A DNA stretch of 64,000 bases, taken from assembly GCA_030549495.1 (NCBI GenBank), contig JAUIRK010000959.1, forward strand, positions 62,001-126,000, in the 5' to 3' direction. Shown in pieces: positions 34,100-45,385 of the stretch. Numbering within the stretch: position 1 is the first letter of the stretch; each line of letters starts with the position of its first letter. Origin of the DNA: Nectonema munidae. Lineage: Eukaryota; Nematomorpha; Nectonematoida; Nectonematidae. The notes beneath the pieces were generated by a model. That model worked only from the letters and a program-made list of their open reading frames with translations, did no database searches and was not told where the DNA came from. Made by a program: the position numbers and the translations under genes.

Positions 34100-35970
34100 T
34101 CTTGCTTAGTAATAATGCCATTGAAATTATGAATAAGAGCTATTCCACCTTCATCTGCATCTAACAACTCTAAGATCAGTGACAATTTGTTTTGCTAACT
34201 TGAAGTTATTGTTATTTTCTCTTTTTTTCTGGATTGCTTAGCGATATCTTTAAAAATGAAAACGCGATGCTATTGCTTGAAACAAAGTCTACAATTCTTT
34301 TCTTGTTTCTATATCTTTTCCGTTTAAAATGGGGTTATTGAAACTACTTACATTACAAGAACTCGTTTTTCTTTTCCATTTTTAATAAATTCAAAAATAT
34401 CATGTTTTTCTTCATTACAATCTTGAATCAAACAATGGCAGAGCAATGGGAACATCGCTTAAATACCAAAGAACTATACAAAGCTCACTACTTTTAAAGC
34501 AATTGAACCAACTTTGTAATTTTTTCTTTATATTCCGTCAAACCTTTATTTAAGCAATTGAAGATCATTTATTGGCGCATAGTGAGCAAACGGGCACATA
34601 AACCAAGGCGTTATGTATATTTTTACAACAAATAGATTTAATTTCTTTACATCTTCACTGTTTTGAACTTAAATTTAGCTGTGATTTAAACAGATGAATT
34701 TTTAAGCAATCATTTATTTTTGCCATCCATCATCTTCTGCGATACGCACAATAAGCATAAATGCGTGTGCTTTTAGCTTCTGGTAGTCGTAGACATAAAT
34801 TAAGTAATTCTCTATAATCATCTCTTATTTGAAAGTCAGATAATTGTCCTTTGACAAAAACATCAGCATCTGTATAGTCATCTAAAGCAAATCATTTGGT
34901 TTTTTTCAACCTCTGGCAGATATTCTCGAGATGATGCATTAATATTCTTCAAAGATTTATAAAAAATTTCAAATTGCTGCTAGTTGTATCAAATGACATG
35001 GTTGTTATTTGATCCGTTTAAAATTGCCGTTGCTTGAAATAAATCACTACCTTTGAGGAACACCAAGCAAATTAATAATCCCTACATCAGAAACAATTTT
35101 TACAGATAGACGATCAACCTTTTTGGAGTTAGTGATGATAATAATTACGCATCCCAATGAACTGCAAGAGGTATGTATACTTGGATTAAAAATTGCATAG
35201 TTTTTGTAAATTCTTTTTTATTAGATCTTGTTTCTTATCGATCCCAATATCATGCTTAAGTGCCTATCACTTACTCCAGTCCTGTCTAGTGCAGATGCTA
35301 ATGGAGATGCAATGATATTTTTGCGTTCTTTTGATAAGTTTTTATAATTAGTTCTTTTAAACAAAAATTTCTTCATCATCCAAATCAATTGTTGTTTCTT
35401 CTTGAGCATCATAAGAAGTGCATTGCTTTTCTATCAACTTTCTTTTTGCTTTTTTTTGCTTTTGTTTGCTCAAGTGGTGATCTTTTGCTTCTTCGCTCTT
35501 CCAAATCTTTAAAATTTATATCAATTTTTCCAATACTTCATCTTCTACATGGTTCTCTTTAAGATAGCAAAAAATCACTATCTTCTTTACAAGTAATCAT
35601 TTCTAAGGCATTTTGATGAGCTCAATCAAATAAATTATCCAGCAATTCTAAAAAAAATTCCTTTTTGTTTCTCAGATTTTCTATTTAAACTTTTACGAAG
35701 ATTTTACCATTGAGAATGAGAGTTTTTTAATTTTTTTATTATATTATAATCTTGTTTTGTTGGCATTTTTGCTTTATCCCAAATATATCCACGTTCTTGA
35801 ACTCTTGTTTTCGCACTCTTTTGTATATTGTCTTATGTTCTAATCGGTGAAGATGCAAAAAACAACCCAAAACTATTATTCGATTAGGAGCTAATTTACT
35901 ACCAGAAATAAATTCACACGTGCATCCAACTAACCATACCACTTTTGTTCTTTTAGTACATAAATTCATT
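34100..35970 (-). pseudogene. Decayed copy of a widespread unclassified invertebrate gene family
   Basis: On the minus strand, pieces of one protein follow in order across frames. They are APNRIIVLGCFLHLHRLEHK (about 35905-35846), FFLELLDNLFD then HQNALEMI and EDSDFLLS (35665-35575), KDLEERRSKRSP (35510-35475), NIIASPLASALDRTGVSDRH (35325-35265), DDYRELLNLCLRLPEAKSTR (34825-34766), WMAKINDCLKIHLFKSQLN (34725-34668), then ITPWFMCPFAHYAPINDLQL (34610-34555). I recall unnamed proteins with the same blocks (L-D-x-L-F-D-I-A-H, C-D-R-x-G-V-S-D-R, A-R-W-M-A-K-x-I-Y, N-D-L) from many invertebrates, often in repetitive contexts. Function is not known to me. Multiple stops and shifts; not functional. 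Confidence 0.65.
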
Positions 35971-38900
35971 ACTAAAAAATAATAAAAAATTGAATTGGAA
36001 AAAAATAAATTAATAAACTTTGTTTTAACTTGATAGTTTTGTTTTTATTAAAAAATAATACTTTTTTTTGTTTTTTTAATAGTCCTGCCCAACCTTTAAA
36101 TGTAGTTAAATAAAGTTATTTTTTTGCATGAATATTGATAATTATAAAATGGAAAAAATAAGATGATGTATTTTGAAAGATTCAATTTTTTGTGTACATT
36201 TAATTCGCATGCTAGGCAACATGTATGTATATTTTACCACTCAAAAGGCAAATATCCTGCAGAAATTAGACATATAGGCTGGTATACTAAATGTCTTTGA
36301 CAGCGCACGCGCTGGTTAAAGCTCAGTCTTAGTGTAATTAGTTGGCTGGCACTGAGAACAAATTTTTTTTCAAGGCTGATTATTTGGACTCACAAAGTCT
36401 AACCGATGAAGGGTGCGTACCTTTTGAGCAAAAGGATTTAAGCGATGAGGGAATCTAATTTCAATTATATTTTTTTATTTGTTCTTATTATTCGAACCGT
36501 TTTAATTTCTTGAGAGGTTGCTCTTCAAAGAGCTAATTTTTCTCATTTTGAATGAATATATAGCGCAACGATTTCAAATTAAGTTAAAAATTACTTTAAT
36601 CTGCATGCCAATGCGAAGAAGCTTGATATCTCCATCACTACAAGCAAGTAAGATGAAGTTTGAAATTTTATGAAAACACTTTATCCTACAAAACAAAAAA
36701 GAGTCATTGGAAAATGTAAATGTGATTAAAAACAAGATATAACTGAATTCTTCATAGCTTTTTTCGTTTTCTGCTCATTCAGCAAAAAGAAAAATTCCAT
36801 TATAGTGCAGGTTTACTGCAAGGGATTCAAATGACAGCACACTGAGCTATCATCATGTTAATCTATTATTGCTTTGCACATGTTTCGGAAGCAAAATGGC
36901 GTAAGTCTTTTTATAATAACTAACTAACTATTGCGCGTAACTGATTCTTTTACGTTAGTTGTAAGGCGAAAAGGGTATTGATCAGGCTGTCGAGACATAC
37001 CGGTTTGAACCGTATTACTCTTATATTTCAACGATCTCGTATTTTTAATTAATGTTCCGTTTATAACTTTTATTATAACAAAAAAATAAAATCTATAGTT
37101 GTCGTACTATCATATAAAATTTTAAAAAAGAATTAGGAATGAGACAAGTCTTATTTTAAAGGGTTAGGATTAGGGGTTGGTAAAAGTCCAAAACTGTTCG
37201 CGTAATATTGCTTAAACAAAAAATGATTAAAAAAATATTTAACATAATAAACATATAAGAAAATTTTTTTGGTATATAATAATCTAATATATATGTAAGC
37301 GAATCATATATATAACATTCTACTTACTTCGTCAATTTTTTACATGATAAAAGGAGATTTTGAAATTTTTTTAATCAATATCTACCTTATTTAAGATTCT
37401 GATTTTGATGATGATAGTGGCATGCCCTCAAATTGAGATCATCAATGACCCGCATTTGAGAACGAAATTTTGCGATTTTGTTGTTAGGAGATATTTTATA
37501 ATTTTTTTTATGCAATTAAAGTAGACGTATGTAAGAATAATAATTATTATTAAAAAAATTTCACAAAAATGTTTTCAATTTTCCAGGATCATTCTTCAAA
37601 AATCCGAATTTCAGTATTTTTGATCAAATTAAGCTCAGAAATTAAAATTTATTTTTTTCTAATCAAGGGATGTAGAATTAGTTATATTTTATTATAATAT
37701 TTTAAATTTTTGAAAAATATTTTCAGTTTTGATGTTTTTTTAATTTTCACTTTTGCGAAATGATATCAATTTTACTCCATGAAAATTATTTAATTTATTT
37801 TTTGCACAACTCTTTCTCTACAAGTTGATGTAAAAATACTATATTTGTTGCATAAAATTTTAGGCAAAATGACAAATTTGTCAATTTTTTAATTTTGATT
37901 AAAAATAATTTTTAAAAAAATTTTTTTTAATAATTTTTAGGATCTGTCTGCATAAATCAAAATGTGGGCATTTTTGATTGGCTAATATTTAGAAAATAAT
38001 ATATTTATGTTTCTAATTTTTCATTAAAACGTTTAGAATATATTGAATTTCAAGATTAAATTTTTAATTTTTTAAAAAAAAATTTTTTTTTATATTTTTT
38101 ATTTCATCTTTTTGACGTTAAAATTGGTCTAAAAAAGAGATTTTATTCCTTTTTAAGAAAATATTGTCAGATATTTATAAACTTTCTTTTCTCTACAATT
38201 TACTTCAAAAAAATTACATTTCCATTATTCAATTTTTCTGCAGGTAGTTAGACGTAGAGAGTACACAAAAATGTTTAACTTAAAACAGATAATTATATCC
38301 AATTTTTACAAAAATAAAAAACTTTTTTCTTTTTTTTAAATCATGCTGCTTGGTTTATATTTAAAGATTTTAATTTCACTTTTTAAAAAAAAATTCTTTA
38401 AGACTCTTTTTTTCTTTTTATATAGAAACCATAAGTCATGACCAAATTTAAGTAAAAATGAAATTGAAATAAATTTTTAAAATTTTTTCAAAATATTTTT
38501 CCTTTTCAAACTATGCCCATCTTAAATAACTTCCGTTTACCTACATTTTACGAGCTATATTTGAAAAAATATATAAATAATATTTTATAAGCCTTTGAAC
38601 AATATGCATAATTTTGCTATTTTTAACGATATTTTAGCGTGTAAAATGAGTAATTACATATTTTTCTCAATTTTTTTGCATATTTATAAAATATATCTAA
38701 TAAAACATACTACGGTGAAAAAAATTGGATAAAAAAATTGTAACAGGTCCCCTACAAAATTTTCGAAATATTTCAAACTTATCCAATTTTCAATTTTAAT
38801 ATCTCATTTTAAGGAAAATTTTGAAAATGTATAAATATGTTAAGTTTGAATATTTAAAATACTTTTTTAGCGTTAAAACTTGATAAATTGTCAAAAATGG

Positions 38901-39034
38901 CAACTTTGACAGCAAATTTTTTTAGAAGTCATTCGATTCATTTCAAATAAGCTACATATCAAACTCCATCATAATAGGTTTTAAAAATTTTCAAGCCCTT
39001 TCAGCTCAAAATTACGATTTTACATATATTCAGC
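35971..39034. other. Very AT-rich 3-kb stretch, no gene seen
   Basis: Long A and T runs and no open frame of interest on either strand. No repeat family recognised. Confidence 0.45.
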
Positions 39035-39480
39035 CACTGCCGTAGCGAAAAGGAGGGGGCGTGGGCCCCCCCCCCCCCCCCCTCAACTTCCTCTTGTGCC
39101 CCGACTTCCTATTATTTTCTTCCTTTTTTACATTGCCTGAATCACCGGCTTCAAGGGCCGTATCAAGAGATCGTGGCGCAAAGGGCAAAGGTCCTGAACG
39201 GAGCCCCTCACTACTTGCCCTTTCTTTTCTCACTCATCCCCACCCCATTCTGGCTTAAAAAGTGATTTAGAAAAAAATGCTCACATTTTTATTAAGCCAC
39301 ATAATTCAGATATATACTGACTGAGTCGAAGACAGTCTCCATTAGATGTTCATTTTTCGTGTTTTAGCAGTCAGCAAAATTATCAATGACTTCGTCAAAA
39401 TCAACACAATCGAGAACTTCTTTCTCAATGCTCATAAGAGCCAGACTTTGGAGCCGGACTTGCCCCATAGTGCTCCTTAG
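39035..39480 (-). pseudogene. hAT transposase C-terminal remnant (ZMYM1-like group) with element end
   Basis: Minus-strand reading of about 39478-39364 gives RSTMGQVRLQSLALMSIEKE and VLDCVDFDEVIDNFADC, the very end of hAT dimerisation domains (L-R-S-x-M-x-x-x-R-L-x-x-L-A-L-x-S-I-E). An element end stands at 39035: CACTGCCGTAGCG, a mutated CAGTGGCGTA-type terminus, followed by 17 C at 39066-39082. Upstream of the C-terminus the gene is cut at a GCCCGGGGCAATTGCCC sequence (about 39499-39515), itself typical of another repeat. Confidence 0.65.
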
Positions 39481-39539
39481 GTAGGAAAATGAAATGGCGC
39501 CCGGGGCAATTGCCCAGCTTCATCTTGTTGTGATTAATG

Positions 39540-39780
39540 CTTTGAATTCTGTAGATGAAGTTTCAAGATGCATTACTGTGTGTAAGCTCATTTACAATTT
39601 TATCAGGAAGCCTAATGTTGAGAAAATATATGATGGCGAATTTTTTTTTTGCAATTTTCAAAATTAGTGGTCTGGAAATATCACGGGAGACCAAATATTC
39701 AAGCATATTTTTAAAGAATGTTCTTTATCCGATAACAATCACGAACTCAGTATCGAAGCTCAAAGTCTCTCGATGCTAAT
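39540..39780. repeat. Dispersed repeat copy shared with 11757-11831
   Basis: Bases 39644-39718 match 11757-11831 with few differences. The surrounding open frame (39555-39779) is not recognised. Confidence 0.55.
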
Positions 39781-40119
39781 ACAGAAAAAAACAGTTCATA
39801 TTTGTTGTGAATCCCCTGTTTAAGGTCCTTAAAATTTTAATTCCTTTTAACACTTATGCACAGGTACTTTAAAATACTCAAATACTCATGATATACTTTT
39901 TTTAAAATTTAAAATATATATTGATTCCACACTGAGGCTCGTTAATTCAAAAATAAAGGAAGTGAAGGATCTAAGAAATTGTAAAAGTACTTTTACAGAA
40001 TTGATACAAAAGTGTGAAAAATAGTCGAAAAGCAGACTTCTAAAAGAATTTTAAAAAACGTAAAAAATTTTAAGGAAGTATTTTATTGTTTTTTATGGGG
40101 CAAAACAATAATGTTGAGA

Positions 40120-40480
40120 CTAATTTTATTGGTCTCTTTAATGAAGTTATTGACGTGACCATTGAAGAAATGGAAAATAGCGATTAACATTTAAAGTTAT
40201 GAATAAAATCTATTTACAAATATGCCAGAAAATCTGCTCATCACATATTTTTATTACAGATTAATTAAAAAAGAAAATACCGTGGCAAAATGTATTGAAA
40301 GTCTTTGGCCTGCCAACGAAATTTTTTAGATAAGCTCTTACTATCGGAATAAGTACAGCATCGTGTGAAAGATCATTTTCATGCTTTTTTGACAAGCCAA
40401 AGAACTTCTATGATGCACGAGAGAAAAAAAACTTGATTCTGCTATCATATTTAGATTCATATACAAAAATATTGGTACTG
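40120..40480 (+). pseudogene. hAT transposase C-terminal remnant, second family
   Basis: Plus-strand sequence at about 40336-40440 reads LTIGISTASCERSFSCFF then KNFYDARE and ILLSYLDS, the hATC core (T-A-S-C-E-R-S-F-S) with its following helices. It lies immediately before the Penelope element at 40551. No N-terminal or catalytic parts are recognised. Confidence 0.65.
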
Positions 40481-40724
40481 ATGAATTAACTTTCTGACAA
40501 AACAAGAAGATCGAATACAATTGATAGGTTATTCCATTTGCTAGTTAAATGAAAAAATTAAAATTTTATACAATCTTTATTAGGAACAAGAACGTGAAAA
40601 ACGATACAAAAATTTTTGTAAAATTTTTCCACTCCGCCCCATTCTCAATTATACTTATTCTCCTTTTTACTCATTTTGCAAGCATTTATCAAAAGTCCTT
40701 TCAAATCTTACCAATCAAAACAAG

Positions 40725-41384
40725 TTATCCGTAAGAAATTCACAAGATTTTGTTGGTTTACTTAAAGATCTCTCTCGTCATGAAGATGATGTTATGGATA
40801 GCTTTGACGTAGAGTCATTTACCTCTATTCCACTTGAATATGCACTACAGACCCTCGAAAATTTACTTATGAACTCTCAGTTAGAAAAAATTACAAGCCT
40901 CACACCCAAGGATATTTTAGAAATTTTAAACCTTATCTGCAGTAACAGTTATTTCACTTTCGACAAGACAATTTATAAGCAAATACACGGTACACCTATG
41001 GGCCATCCAATATGTGGAATTTTGGCCCAAATTGTACTTGAGTCTTTGGAAAATTCTCTTCTCTCTACTCTTTCCGATTTTCCTAAACTATATACACGAT
41101 ATGTTGATGATGTCTTTTGCATCATAAACAAGGATAAAGTTAATTCTTTCCATCTATCTTTAAATACCTTTCACCCATGCCTTAAGTTTACTATAGAGAA
41201 TGAAGAAAATAATTCTCTTTCCTTTCTCGATTGCACAATTAACAGAAGAGGTAATCTTTTACACACAAAAGTTTTTTACAAACCTACCCACACTTACAGA
41301 TATTACCTTTATCTCATAAGCTGTCAGTATGTGACACACTATTCACTCGTTCCCTTTTCCTATCCTCGGACTCAACTGAATTAG
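40725..41384 (+). pseudogene. Penelope reverse transcriptase, N-terminally truncated
   Basis: The frame is open from about 40725 (SVRNSQDFVGLLKDL) through DSFDVESFTSIPLEYAL, the Penelope SFDV-SLFT-x-IP-L motif, then GTPMGHPICGILAQIVLE and YTRYVDDVFCI (YVDD at 41100-41111), and the downstream LSFLDCTI motif. These are RT motifs of the Penelope clade. Several hundred residues of the usual N-terminus are absent, so no genuine start codon is assigned. The frame ends at 41384; the rest of the same protein continues from about 41402 in another frame, so one frameshift separates the RT from the endonuclease. Confidence 0.85.
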
Positions 41385-41401
41385 AAAAAGAGCTTGATAA
41401 G

Positions 41402-42094
41402 GTGAAATCTGTGCTTACTTCTAACAAGTATCCCAATTCCGTCATCCAGTCATCACTTTCTTCATGCAAAACTCGCTTTGCCTCCAAGAATGATTTTCAA
41501 ATTGAATCATACTTTAAAGATTTTCATAACTTAGTTACCAAGCCAAAACAAATTCCTTTTTCTCATGTTTATGACACCTTTTATTTCAATAGATTAGCTA
41601 AAATGTTGCGTCCCTATAATATTGATTTAGTACCCAAACGTCACAACTACCTACACTCGAACTTTAAGCACAATTTTTTGGAAAATAGTGATCCTTTGAA
41701 TACAAAAAATTGTGTGTATAAAGTAAAATGTAATGACTGTCCTGCTTCCTACATTGGTGAAACTGAAAGAACCTTACATACCCGGATCCACGAACACAGG
41801 TATCTCTTTAATAAGGCACTGCAGAACCGTGATCAGGTAAACAGACACCCCAATAACATGATGCTTCAACACCTCATTACTAATCCAACACACTCTTTCA
41901 ATTTCGAAGATGTACGCATCCTTTGCACCTCTCCATCTCCTCATCAACTCTTATTTCTCGAAGCTTGGCATTCTTTACGCGAACCCAACTCCATTAACTT
42001 ACACATCGAAGTACCTCAGAACGTTACGTCAATACGTTATAACAACTTTATTCTCTTTGCATTCTTTGCCTACATTTCCCCTCCAGCTAATTAG
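41402..42094 (+). pseudogene. Penelope linker and GIY-YIG endonuclease domain
   Basis: Thumb/linker sequence is followed by NTKNCVYKVKCNDC and SYIGETERTLHTRIHEHRYL (from about 41698). This is the GIY-YIG-type domain of Penelope elements, with the CVYxVxC-x2-C cysteine pairs and the R-T-L-x-x-R-I-x-E-H helix; the Y of the catalytic YIG is present. The glutamate region ends in LFLEAWHSL (about 41950). It is a continuation of the RT frame above after one frameshift; otherwise the domain is open and well kept. Confidence 0.85.
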
Positions 42095-42243
42095 CTTTGG
42101 CTTCATAGCTTTTCACTTACTGCACCTTTTCTCACATTATTCTTTATTTTACTTGATAAAGAAACGTTGCCGTTTCGAAAATTTTTGTATCGTTTTTCAC
42201 GTTCTTGTTCCTAATAAAGATTCTATAAAATTTTAATTTTTTC

Positions 42244-43134
42244 AAAACAAGAAGAATTCAACTTTTTTGAGAGAGCATGTATTGTTTTTCCAAAATGAGA
42301 TAAGTTTTTTTTCTATAAATAATTGTTTTATTTATTCATTACTTATTTTTAAAAGCATTAAATTGCCCAATTTTAAATCAAAAAATTCAGGCCCCTCAAT
42401 TTCCCATTTCTGGCTACAGCCCTGTATTCAGCAAATATACAAGTTTTATACTTTATTAGAATCCTCTTATCATTCTAAATAACAATATTAACTTTATTTT
42501 ACCATAAATCTTTTTATTAAAAAAAAATCATATATATTTGTATATTTTGTATATACGTGCATAATGTACTTATTTTAACCAATCAAAAATTCATTTGCAT
42601 CAAAAACATTTTACAATCTCTCAATATATCCAATTCAAGTTATGGCTGATGGGTTTATTTATTCTTCTCAAGAAAGATAATAAATTTGTATGTTACTATT
42701 TCAAATCTATATTTTTAATAAAACAAGATTCTTTATTAGAGTTGTTTTTTTAATTTATAAATTCTGTAATTTAGATTCCTATAAATTGATACCTACTATT
42801 GATAATTTTTAAATATGTAAAGTGTTATTAAAAGATTTCTTTCTTTAATTTCAATTATTAAATTAAATTTTAATTATTAATTAGGTACTAAAAGATTTCA
42901 ATAGATTTAGTACGAATCTATTTTTAATTTAAATAAATAGATATATCTATTTTTGATAAAGGTTTTTTAGATTTTATATAATAAAAAATAAATTATTATC
43001 ATATACTTTATTTTATATTGTCTGTTTTATTTTATTTTTAATGATAATCTAATTTGTTAATTCCTTTCTTTATTTTATTTTAAAATAGGTAAAGGTCTTT
43101 TAGATTTTATGTAGTAAGTTATCATATCCTTGAT
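42244..43134. other. AT-rich sequence, no gene seen
   Basis: Nothing recognised. Confidence 0.4.
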
Positions 43135-43705
43135 CTTTGCGGGTACCAATTATCTTCACTTCTACTAATCCTAATGATCTTTATGGGGAGAGGGGCAATG
43201 ATCTTTACGGAGGGTACTAATGATCTTTAAGGGGGTACCAATGATCATTACGGAGGGTACAATGATCTTTACGGAGGGTACCAATGATCTTTATGGAGGG
43301 TACCAATGATCTTTACAGGGGGTACCAATGATCTTTACAGGGGGTACCAATGATCTTTACAGGGGATACCAATGATCTTTACAGGGGGTACCAATGATCT
43401 TTACAGGGGTACCAATGATCTTTACAGGGGTACCAATGATCTTTATGGGTACGAATGATATTTACTGGGGTACCAATGATATTTACTGGGGTACCAATGA
43501 CCTTCACGGGTTCCTTGAGGGGATCTATAATCAGGGTACTAATGATCTTTAGAGGGTACCTAGAATCCCGGTACCAATGATATTTAAGGGGACCTAGAAT
43601 CACGGGGGTACCAATAATCTTTCACAGGACCTAGAATCATGGGAGTACCAATGATCTTTAACAGGACCTAGATTAAAGGTACCAATGATCTTTCATGGGA
43701 CTTAG
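43135..43705. repeat. Minisatellite, ~20-23-bp unit with GGTACC
   Basis: About 24 units of the form GGTACCAATGATCTTTACAG with a variable G run (one to five G) between them. Units 43260-43440 are most uniform; units beyond 43540 become longer and carry GACCTAGAATC insertions. The open frame on the minus strand (43379-43603) is only the repeat being read. Confidence 0.85.
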
Positions 43706-44737
43706 AATCCAATGTCTCAAGCGAAGCGAGAGACGAAAAGGCTTATCCTAGTTGGAAATAAAAATAACAAATGTTGCCTATAACTCGTTGTGCCTCTGGG
43801 CTACTATATCTGTCTGTCTATATCTTTGCTCCCCATGTGTTATATATAATATTTTCAATTCTGAAAGCCCATTTTACGATTTTGGTTACTCCCTTGTTAC
43901 AGGTAGAAGACGCATCAATCAAGCGACTCAACGCCAATGAATGACAACCCTCATTTTTCAATATTTTCATCGTATTTGAATAAGCATATTGTCAAAAGAT
44001 AAGTTCCCTATTTCATTGTTTTAATTTGTAATTTCAATTTTTAGGGTGCGACACATAACTTAGAAAGAGTGTCCTGGCCCCATAGCTGGATACGTGGCTT
44101 TGCATAGTTATTGTGCACAAAATACACCTATAACAGGAAAGGGGCGTTTTGTGTAAATAAGAAAGAAAAATTAAGATTTTTACGTTCATAGTTGAATTTT
44201 TTCATTCATTAGAACACAATAAGTAAAAATTAACGTTCGTTGTTTCAATAGATAAAAGCAGAAAATTTGTTAATTCCTTTTAAAAATAATAAGACATTTG
44301 GGAGTTGGAAGGAAAGAGTATATTTGTAATTTGAAGGGGGGGGGGGGTAGAGAGAATTAAGAATAATAAGAATCCACCTTGATTGAGAAAACTTCTTTTT
44401 CCAGAGCGTATTCCCTTCCCCAATTTGAAATAGTGACAAGAAGCCTTTTTCATCTGAAAATAAGATGTGAGAAGTCTAGGAAAAAAAAATGATAAGAATA
44501 CACACACACAACTTGGATCAATAGATCGACTTCAAAAAAGATTGCGTGAGTAATGTGGCATGTTTCATGGATTCTTCTTTGAAATGATTTGTGATTTAAA
44601 CGGAAAATTTGTAAACTTTTTGGATAAAATAGCAGGTACTGACTTTCCTTGAATTCCCAAATAATATTTTGGGGAACTAAAAAGAGAGAAAATGAAAGTG
44701 GAAAATAACGTCACAACTGTTTTTTCAAAATATATTT
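43706..44737. other. AT-rich sequence, no gene recognised
   Basis: Includes a run of 12 G at 44336-44347. No coding or RNA structure supported. Confidence 0.4.
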
Positions 44738-45385
44738 TTTGAGGGCCGGCGGGAAGGTAGCTGAACCCCGCCAGGAAGCCTAGCTCCGGTAGCAAGCCTC
44801 CCTCTGGGATCCGGAGAATAGGAGGCTCCAAAGGGGACTCGGGGGCGGCTGCCTAATTGCCGTGGGAGTCGTACCCAGGCGGGCCAGCTGGCCCCCATGT
44901 GGGGGACAGATGCGAAATCATCGAGCAAGAGGTCCAGGTTTGGTATCTCCGTGAATGTGAAGGCCTGGGTAGCGAGGGGTGAATGCCTCGCCTGGAACGT
45001 GGGCACGCGGCCCATAATCTGGGTCCTGAGTGGACACGACTGGGGGGGGGGGGGGGGGGTGAAATCATTCTCCGTCCGGGCTGTCCCTGTGGCGGAGAGA
45101 AGTCACCCTGGGACCCCCCAGGGATCGGTGGCGAGCAGGCTGTCTTGCCAGTTCGTCCACTGCCCTCCCTCTGGGGATCTCTGATCTATATCTAAGATCG
45201 AAATGTTCGCTGGGGGCATCTGGAATCCTACAGGGGCTGGAGAAACCATTCTAGCGATCCAGGCGATGAATACTGACAGGCGGTATTGGGTCCGGCTTTC
45301 GTCGAACAAGGCACATTTTCCCCAATTTGTTCCATGTTCTGGAAGCATTCCAACCACGAGCAGGCTGAGGAAGTTTGAAGTTCGG
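44738..45385. repeat. GC-rich repeat block, copy 1
   Basis: Sharply more GC-rich than the surrounding DNA. About 160 bp (44738-44900) match 52299-52455: AGGGGACTCGGGGG, GTGGGAGTCGTACCCAGGCG and AGCTGGCCCCC in the same order. A run of 18 G lies at 45042-45059. Its coding direction is unclear. It abuts a Jockey-like LINE body and could be its 5' region or a separate repeat. Confidence 0.6.

Larger units (their letters stand above)
40551..42243 (+). mobile_element. Penelope-like retroelement with 66-bp inverted terminal repeats
   Basis: Bases 40551-40616 and 42178-42243 are reverse complements with one mismatch. They enclose an N-terminally truncated Penelope reverse transcriptase and a GIY-YIG endonuclease. 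Penelope-like elements are known for terminal repeats in direct or inverted orientation, which fits. The flanks are a hAT tail on the left and AT-rich DNA on the right; target duplication not identified. Confidence 0.85.

Noticed and set aside
39030-39258. Proline-rich open frames on both strands
   Set aside because: They arise from the C17 run and GC-rich hAT end; no domain.
43379-43603. Minus-strand frame with repeated DHWYP
   Set aside because: It is the GGTACC minisatellite read in one frame.
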